From positions 124,001 through 188,000 of the forward strand of contig JAAEAF010000661.1 in assembly GCA_011037195.1 (NCBI GenBank): DNA of 64,000 bases. Direction: 5' to 3'. Of the stretch, positions 46,001 through 55,300 are shown piece after piece. Below the pieces are notes generated by a model. It ran no database searches. It was not told where the DNA came from and was given only the letters and a program-made list of their open reading frames with translations. The position numbers were made by a program, and so were the translations under genes. The stretch comes from Triatoma infestans (taxonomy: Eukaryota; Arthropoda; Insecta; Hemiptera; Reduviidae). The number at the start of each line of letters is the position of its first letter. Within the stretch, counting starts at the first letter, position 1.

Positions 46001-49000
46001 GTAGATCTTTGCATGTTTAGTTTATATACGAAGTTTTAAAAAAATCGTCGAAGCCATTTTTGAGAAAATTGCGAAAAAGAGAATAAATCATTTAATAAAG
46101 CGGTAAAGTAAACGCACTTCCGGTTATCCAATTTTTTTCAAACTCGGAATTCCAACAAAATATTTAATTCTAATTAACATTATTTAGATGACAGAATTGT
46201 CTAATAAACTGAAATAGCACTTTAGATGGAATCCTAATCCCACCCCTCCCCCAAAAGTGCCCTTCATTACATTTTCCCGGAGAAATGTTTCTAATAAAAG
46301 TTGTAGCTCTTTGAATATCTGGTTGATATTTCAAGTTTAAAGAAAATCGTCGGAGCCATTTTTGAGAAAATCGCAAAAACGTAAACAAATAAAAACTAGT
46401 AAAGTGGTACTTCCGGTTGAGGAATTTTGACAGATAACGTTGTGTCAGATCCCCATGGTGATACCTAAACGGAATATCAAGTTTCAACTCTCTACGGTTT
46501 TTCGTTTATGAGCTATGCTGTTCACATACATACATACACACACACACAACACAGAAAACACACACACACACACACACACAGACCATTTGCTAAAACCACT
46601 TTTTTGAACTCAGGGGACCTCAAAACGGAATTTCCGGTGATAACTCGATATCGAAAATTTGACACGATTACAATACTTCCTCTTACTAGGAGTAAGAGAA
46701 AGTAAAAACCGATTGGTGTCTTATATAGAAAATCTCAAAAAAACAAAAAAACAAAAACATTTAAACTGTTTCCGGTCAATTATTTTTTCAAAATCGGAAT
46801 TTTTGCAATAGACATAAGTAATTCTTATAAGCATAAGAATCGTAGCTGAAATACTAAGGTTAAAGAAAATTGCCAAAAACTGAAGGGTCCATTCAGTAAA
46901 ATAATACTTCCAGTCGACCAATTTTGACTAAAAACTTACTGTCGGATTTGACTAGAACTTAGAGGAAATATCAAATTTAAACTTTCTGCGACTTTCCGTT
47001 CTTGAATTACGCTGATCACAAACAGTCCATTTCTAAAAGCCACTTTTCGGACTCAAGAGACCTCAACACGTATTTCCAATGAGAACTCAATTTCGAAATT
47101 TTGACACTATCACAATACCTTTTATGGCAGTAAGAGAACTGATTGGATCACTTTGTCAACACTGAATAAATATCCTTAATAAAATCATGTGCACACGACC
47201 AAAATGGAAGACAACCAATACAATATAAATCTCTTACCTCCCAAGTAACTCGGACACTAGTTGAAGATAGTGGCACCAGTTCCATTAGTGTAAGAACTTT
47301 AGTTCCAAGCCTAGTCCTAGCTTCATCAAGTTGTTGCGGTGGAACTGCTCTGGAATCTTTGCTCAATGTTCTGGCCAAAGCTGAAATATTGCTCGGCACA
47401 GAAAGTCCGTAAGAGTTTTCCGCACGAACAATAAATACGTACCTGGTATCAGGTTTTAGATCTTTTACCTAAAAATAAGAAAATATATATCACAATTAAG
47501 TGCGATTTTCTGAGTTTCTCCAAAATGAAATTAAGTTCAAAAGAAAGTAATGATTACTAACAACAATGGAATGTGCATTCACACGGTGTGCAGCTACCAC
47601 CCAACCCGTTTGCAAATCTGGACTATAATATTCCAAAGTGTAACCAATTAGAGTGTTAGCACCTTGCGGAGGATCCCAAGCTATTGTAAGCGATGACTGA
47701 CTTGCGTTTAACAGACGAGGACGCCCAGGCGGCCGCGGAAAGACACTTGGATCAGCTGATCGATGTAGCAGTGCTCCAGGACCACGTTCCACAGACAGAG
47801 AACCTGACCAAGAACTTTCTCCACTTTCTGACACACCTGTACATGTGTACAGTCCGGAATCGGATAACTCCAAGTCTGAAAACAAAACAAACAAAAAAAG
47901 AAATTATTATATGTAAGGTAAGGTTATGTTGTCAATAAACAGGTTATATACAAGAAGTTTATAAATATTGTTTTATTTGAAAAATAGTATTATTCAGAAA
48001 GTTACTGTGGACAATATAGCCTTAACTGAGTGAATGTTAATTGCATGAAGCCTTAAAGGGAGGCGACAATTACTAGTTAAAATGGAGTCAGAGGGTGCAA
48101 TATTATGATAAAGGAAGGGAATTTCAGTAATGGTCGGATGCTTGTTCATCAGTTCATCACTGGACCACCCTCCCTCTAGAAAGCCCAAACAGCATACAGA
48201 AGCCTCTGTTTACGGTTTGTTACATAGCCAAGGGTATCAGACAGAAGAAAACATCACCCTCTCTCCTCATTACAGACAATCTTCAATTTAGAAATGGTGA
48301 GGGGGAAAATGGAGAGGGAAATTATAGTGCTGGCTTTTGTTTGTCCATTTTGGCGGCTTAACATCGAGACTACTGGGGAAAATAGAAACAGAAAACTGAA
48401 ATAACTTCAGTAATAACGCATTTCCAATCAACCTATTTTCTTCAAATACAGAATTTTGATAACATATTTAATTCTACTTAATATTATTTAGATGATACAT
48501 TTATATAATACATTCAAATAGCACTTTAGACGAAAACAACAAAACCTCAACTGTCTCCCAAAAGCGCCCTTAGATAAATGGGCTCCAGAGAAATGTTTCA
48601 AATAAAAATTGTATCTCTTTGTATGTATAGTTCATATATCAAGTTGAGATAATCGTTGGAGCCGATTTTGAGAAAATCGCAAAAAACTGAAAAATCCATT
48701 CAGTTTTTTCACGATATTCGGTTACACATACACACGCAGAGAGGCCATCTTCTAAAAACCACATTTAGGGAGATCAAAACATGTATTTCCGGTGAAAAGT
48801 CGGTATCGAAAATTTGACACGATTACAATACATCAGTTAAATACAGAAAGTAAAAATGTTTTTGATGTAAATGCATGGCTGGAATTCAACTTTACAGGAT
48901 TGGTTTTCGTAGCTGTTAGTAATTCTTTCAACAGCATCTGGTGAAACAGACTAGATTTCGGGCGTTTTTCGAATTGAAGCGCTCTTTTAATGTATTGAAA

Positions 49001-52000
49001 GCTCTTTTAATGTATAGCTTTTCTAGATCCAATATGTACCTCCACCAGCGTAATCTTCATTTTTAAGGACAACTCCGCATCAGTAAGAATTTCCAAGGTT
49101 GAAGTAAATTTACCAGTTACAGTTTTTTTGATTGCAGTAAGAGAAAATTTTTCAATGTTTCACATTGTTTTCGTGTTGAAAATAATAGAAGATGTTTGAA
49201 TTTTCTATTCTACATTTGATGACGATTTTCTCAAAAACGATTCTCATTTTCTTATCGTTTACTTAATTATTAATTTTGAAATTTGAAGTTTTTCTTTCAG
49301 AATATACTTTAGAATTCGGCTTTTCTTGAAAAACAAAAAATTATAAATGTATTTATATTCTAAACAAACCCCTTTTTTATTTTTCTTCTCTTTAATATTT
49401 TAGGGAATAAGAAAAAGGAAGATGAACGTCACGAGGGAGAGAGTGCGACAGTGAGTGTGGTCGAGGGGAGAAAGACTGGTCTACTAAATTTTATTTAGCC
49501 GTAAAAACAGGATGGTGTGTGGCCCTCCCGGGGGAGTTTTAAAACTGACACACTTTAATGAGCTCCTACGCACTCAGAGGTGTTTCTTCTTTGAAATTTT
49601 ATTACTAAACTGACTCTCTTATGAAGAAAGAAAAAAAAATGAGAATATTTTAAACGTTCACATAAAAAATGTCTCTTGGACATGGTTAAAAAATAAATAA
49701 GAAAAGAGAAATAAAGTATTACAGTAAAGATTTAATGAGAAAAATTAGTTATTACGACAATATAAAAATGGAACTCCTAAGGGAATGACCCAAGATTAAT
49801 TTTTTATGAAGAGAGGAAATTACTAAGCACGAATAAACTAGGAAAAACCCTTCTTATAAATTTGAAGCACTTTTAGCTTCCACAGTCAGCGTCTAGATTA
49901 TGACACTTATATTACGCTCAGTATTGTCAAAAGGCTTTATTAGGATTTGATTAGACACAAATTAGTTCACTTAGAAGAAGGCTATTTCAATGTTGAGAAA
50001 TACATCTTGTGGATAAAAGTGGTTACTCTAAAGTATCTTTCTTCTCTCCTTGAGTAAGATATAATTTTGAGGGTCCTGGTTGGTATATTGGCTGGGCTTA
50101 CTAGTCATTTATACAAAACAATTAGGGAGTCTAGCCCTATATTTCAGAATTGTGACAATCGAGTCAGAAAAATGGTGCACCACTTCCCAGTTCAGTGTTC
50201 TAATATGTTTCACTAATATGATGTTCCGCATATTTGGAAAGGCAACACTCTCTAGGAAATGCTTGGGGGAGGCTTCATAAGAGTCATTTTTTTTGTGGGG
50301 TTAAGAACCATACTGGCTTAGGTCCCACGCCTTCGGAGACCCATTATTGATAATGATATTGTTCTCTACATCAATATTGATTTTACTTTCTCTTATTTTC
50401 TACAAGAGGAAGTACGGTGATGGTGGCAAATTTTCGAAATTCAGTTTTCACAGGAAATCCCTGAAAAATAGTAAGAAGTTTAACCTTGATATTCCATTCC
50501 AGGTAAAATCCATGAGCCAGAAGTGCAAATTTTTTTTTTCAATTTTTCGAGATTTTTTCCAAAACGGCTTCAACGAGTTTACTTATCACTTTTAATTAAA
50601 TATAATGAACTCCATTAGAAACTCTACTGGAAGGTTGAGTCAGAGGGCGCTGCCATACAAGACACATTCAGCTAAATAAACTCCCCACCTACTTGTACTG
50701 AAGTTTACTTCAATAAATGCAGTAAGCGGAAGTCGTCGAGTATTTCACACCAGATTTTTGTGGAGAGTTTAATTTTTTTACGGCCCTAGTAAAGAAGCTC
50801 TGTCTTAATTCACCAGCTTGGATTTATGAACCAGGCTAGTTCGAAAGAACTAGGATAGCAAGTGGATTGAGAAAGTGAATCATCAGGCTTTCTTGAACTG
50901 GATATCTGAGCATTTTTATTCTGCCAACCCGCTCCTCTTCACAAGAGACCATGAAGATCCCAGTTTGAGTTCCTGTTTAGGAAGTTTGATCGAATATGCA
51001 ATAGTTCCTTAGACTCATTAAGAGAAGGTTAAAGTTTATTTAAGAGCAAAAATAAATAAAGTATATGAGAAAGGTTGTAAGATGACAAAGGAAGCAGCTA
51101 CAAGAAATGTGGAAGAAGAGCCACTGTCTGCCACCCCCAAAGTAAATGAAAAACCGCCGTCTGTTTTGTTATGAAAAAGGACGATGTACTAAGTAAGAAG
51201 TAGAAGACCAAAACTATTTCATTATGATAATGCAATGTGATCTGGTGGTAGTGCGATGGCGCCACGCACACTAACACACCAACCTTTATCCCATCAGGCC
51301 ATCCCCCCACTACTATGTAATCCCATACAGCCGGCATTCTCTTTTCTTCTTGTTGCGAGAGCACAATTTGGCTAATGGCTTTCTCTTCTCTGTCTCCAGT
51401 CTCCAGTAGAGAGCGCTTAAAGCAACAAAGAGAGAGAGAAAGACAAAGAGGATAAAACGACGAACTAGCCTGCCGTCCTTTGCAATTTTCCTCGGACAAA
51501 TTAAGTATTACTTATCCATACTGGAGAACATAAGCCTGTGCTGCTCCCACCATGATTTTCCACTACTATGACCTTAGTTTTTTTATTTTTTCATGAACAA
51601 AACCAGTGGAGTGAGTTTGAACAAACTTTTAATTAAATTATAACATTGGGAAAATTTCATTAAAAAAAATAATAAAAACAAAAACTGACTACATTTATTG
51701 TCGTTAATATAATTAACAGATCTGGAGTTCGGTGAGTTTTGGAAAAATAAAAAAAAAAATCTGGTGTTAAGCACACACAATTTTCTCTTACAGTAATTAA
51801 TACAAATTCATCAAGTAATTTTCTTTAAATTGCAACGTTACAATATTTAGTTGAGCTGGCCATAAAAATGGTGGTGGGAATTTTATTTCTACACCTGAGC
51901 GGCCTTATCTGGAGCGCTCTATGTCAAAAACAGGAAGGTTCTACAAATTTAAATTTAATATAACGACAGAACTCTAATACCCTACTGAAATAAAATTTTT

Positions 52001-52302
52001 TCAGAAAATGTTTCAAATAGAAGTGATTACATTTCTATCTATGAAGCATGCGTTCAACGTTTAAAGAAAAATCGTCGAAACCGTTTTCTAGAAAATTCCA
52101 AAAAAAACTCAAAAACTGATTCAGTAAAACCGCACTTCCAGTAAACAGATTTTTTCAAATTTGGAATTCTATCAGTGTTTTCAATTTGTATTATTAATAT
52201 TATGTGTGTGCTAAGACTATATAGTTACACTGTAACCACTGGACTGTACGCTACTGTAATAGGATCCGAAGAGAGGGATCTAAAGCAGAGAGAGAGAGAG
52301 AG

Positions 52303-52334
<32 letters not shown>

Positions 52335-55300
52335 ACACACACACACACACACATACGTGCACAAAATTGAGAATCTCACTCGCTACTTAGGCCAGAGTAG
52401 AATAGGAGACTGTTTAAATAGAGCTACGCTAGCCCAACAGGGGGGGGAGTCTTTAGAACAGTTTATACAGCAATTACAACGCGTCAGAAACCAACACTAC
52501 CATACTCTTCACTCACTCTAAATCTCTCGTTGACAATTTTTATATTCGTGTAAAGTCCTGGCATCAGGTGTTACTTTCTCATCATACACTTCAGTATAAT
52601 GTGTTCAGCATTACTTCCAGTTTATTTCTTCTTATAAACCCAACTCTCTCTTTCTCATACGCATTATACTATTGTTCTCACACAACCTCCAGAAAATCAA
52701 TTTTCCCCATAAAATGTTTCAACTAAAAGTGATAAGTAATTTTGTATGTAGGTAGTATGCGAAGTTTAAGGAAAGTCGGTGGAGCCGGAAATCACGGAAA
52801 AGTAAAAAAAAAAAAAAACATTCAGTAAAGTCGCACCTCCGGTTGGTGGATTTTACCCATTTTTTTGTGTTTGATGTAGAGTAGGACCAAGATTATACGA
52901 AATACCAAGTTTGAGCTTCCTGCGACTTTTCGTTTTTGAGATATTCTGTTCACACTCACACAGTCCTGTCGCTATTTATTTCTAATGTTAAAATTTCCTT
53001 TATTATTTATAAAAATATATTTCTTCTAACTAGGTGGAAGTGAAAGTAAAAATAGATTCCATTTTAAGCACTTAAATCCATAATATGTTAAGAAATCGAT
53101 AAAATGAAAAAGAAAACTTAATTTTATGAATTATTTTTGAATAAATGAAATTTCGACAACTTTATACATGTGCATGTTATATGCAGCTCTTATAATTTTG
53201 TTCTACCTTGTAGGGTAAAACGCATTTAATAACTCCTAAATGTATGGAGCTCTTTAGCTGTATTTATGTCTAAAGAGAGTTCCTATCTGGGAGAATATCA
53301 TGGAGGAGGGTTTTCTTATAAGAGCTCATGAAGAGAGAGAGCTAAAATTGAGTATTTATGCATAGAGCTAGCTCTTGTTAGTGTATTTATGTATACAGGA
53401 TCTCAGATATAACTGAGATTACACATTCACTAAAATAATGTTTTGGCCAGAAGAATAGTTTTCTCTTTATCAGTTCTGAATGAGATAGTAGGACGTTGCT
53501 ACTAGTGTTCGAAAAGAGGTTTAATGTAAATGTCACACCATCCTGCGCTAGATTTCGTAGATTTTCTTTCAGCTTTAAAAATAAATAAATAAATAACAAT
53601 AAAAAATGAGATATATTCACCATCAATCTGTAGGGTACCGTTGTTGAATACATTAATTCTGCTGTTCATCTGCAAGAGGATACCATTCTTAGACCATCTG
53701 ACTTTGGGTGGAGGATCGCCGCGGGCTTGACAAGGTAGGGTTGCCACTGAATGTAATGGTAAGGTTTGATTGGCTGGACCTACTTCAATGATTGGAGGTG
53801 GTACATCGCCCACAGATCTGACCTAGAAAAATTAGTAAGTGACAGGGGATGTTTTAGTTTTTAAAATATAGTTAATTGCTATTACAAAACCTGTGCTTTT
53901 CTTTCTTGTTAATTACCTGTAGAAATGCCCTGGCCGTGGCACTGCCAGCAACACTGAGTGCTGAACAAACAATGAAACCGGCGTCCTGTTTCAGCACTCC
54001 GTGGATACTTAATTGTCCACTTTGACTCACCGCAAATCGCCCATAAGAATTGCCGGGAAACATCAATACCTATTTACAAAACATCAATATTTACAACAAT
54101 CCAAATTTAATATTCATTATGTATTCATGATTAACAAAACAATCCAACATACTTGACTTCCTTCCTGCGTCCAGAACACTGACGGCGGTGGATTTCCTGT
54201 GGCCATACAATCGAACTTTGCAATTCCATTCAAACTGACCGTCTGATCTAATGGTCTGACTGCGAATACAGGTGGCGCTGAAATTATAAATTTAACATGT
54301 TTCAATGTTTATTACAGAACAAAACAGGAAATAGATTGTTGTGAATTATGTTTGTATTGTTTAAGATAGCCTCATCAGGCTGAAAAGTCCATGTTTTTTG
54401 GGGAATAAAAATGAGTAAAACTGCCATTAATTTGTTCATCATTATTTTCGTCACTAATACAAGACACTCAAAGTCGGAATTTTTATGTAATGTTTTTCCC
54501 TCCCTTATTTCCAACTGTAATTTTACTGACTGAAACTCGTGACAAGGTAAAGAGGGATTTCTTGTAACAGCGATCTTAAGGCAAATTTTTACTTTTATTT
54601 ATCGCATAAAATTCTGGATAGCAGGAACCGTAAATTCATTTTTCCCTTCAGGTATTGTTTAACTCAACCTCAGAGAAGCTGGAATATTTTTTTTTAATTT
54701 AAAGCGTGCCAACATTTTATGGTCATTGGCGCCCGGAACCTTCTCAGTACACTGCCGGCCGCCGGACAGTGTTCTCTCGTTGCAGACAACACTGTCCATG
54801 ACAGTGAGCTGGAGGGGCTCCTAAGAAGAGAAAATCTAAGGCCAGCACTGCTGGACTCGAACCCACGACCCACGTGAGAGTCGTGCTAAGGGGATTACCA
54901 CGACATTTTTCGAATTCAGAAGACTATTGTTATTATTATTTTCGATGGGAGCCTCAATGCGACATGGACCTTGGTGAAGTTCATATCCCGAACGGAACCT
55001 TCTCAATGCACTGTTTGCCTCCGGTTTTTAGTTCTTCATAACAGAAAACACTGCTTGAGGCCGGCCAATCACTTGTAGAGGCTATTAGGGAAGAAAAATG
55101 TAATAGCAGAGTTTTTTATTTTTTAAAGATATTACAGGTAACAAATGTGACTACATTCAGCCCACACCCATCAACCCCCAAAAAGTACTGATTCTGTAAT
55201 TTAGTAGGAGGAAAAGCCTAATGTCTCAGCTCCTTCAGAGAGCCTCACCACTAAAATCAAATTTTTCAATAAAAAGTTTCGCAAATAAAAGAGATTTATC

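Larger units (their letters stand above)
47876..53620. other. Large robo intron filled with repeats
   Basis: No exon is seen in these 5.7 kb. It includes R1 fragments at 48390-48855 (+), 49130-49190 (-) and 50383-50760 (-), a longer R1 copy at 51755-53055, and unclassified DNA at 49380-50380 and 50770-51750. The 133-codon ORF at 51098-51499 has no recognisable domain. Confidence 0.6.

Noticed and set aside
51098..51499. 133-codon minus ORF starting MSEENCKGRQ
   Set aside because: No domain, low-complexity pieces and repeat-like surroundings in a robo intron; treated as chance.
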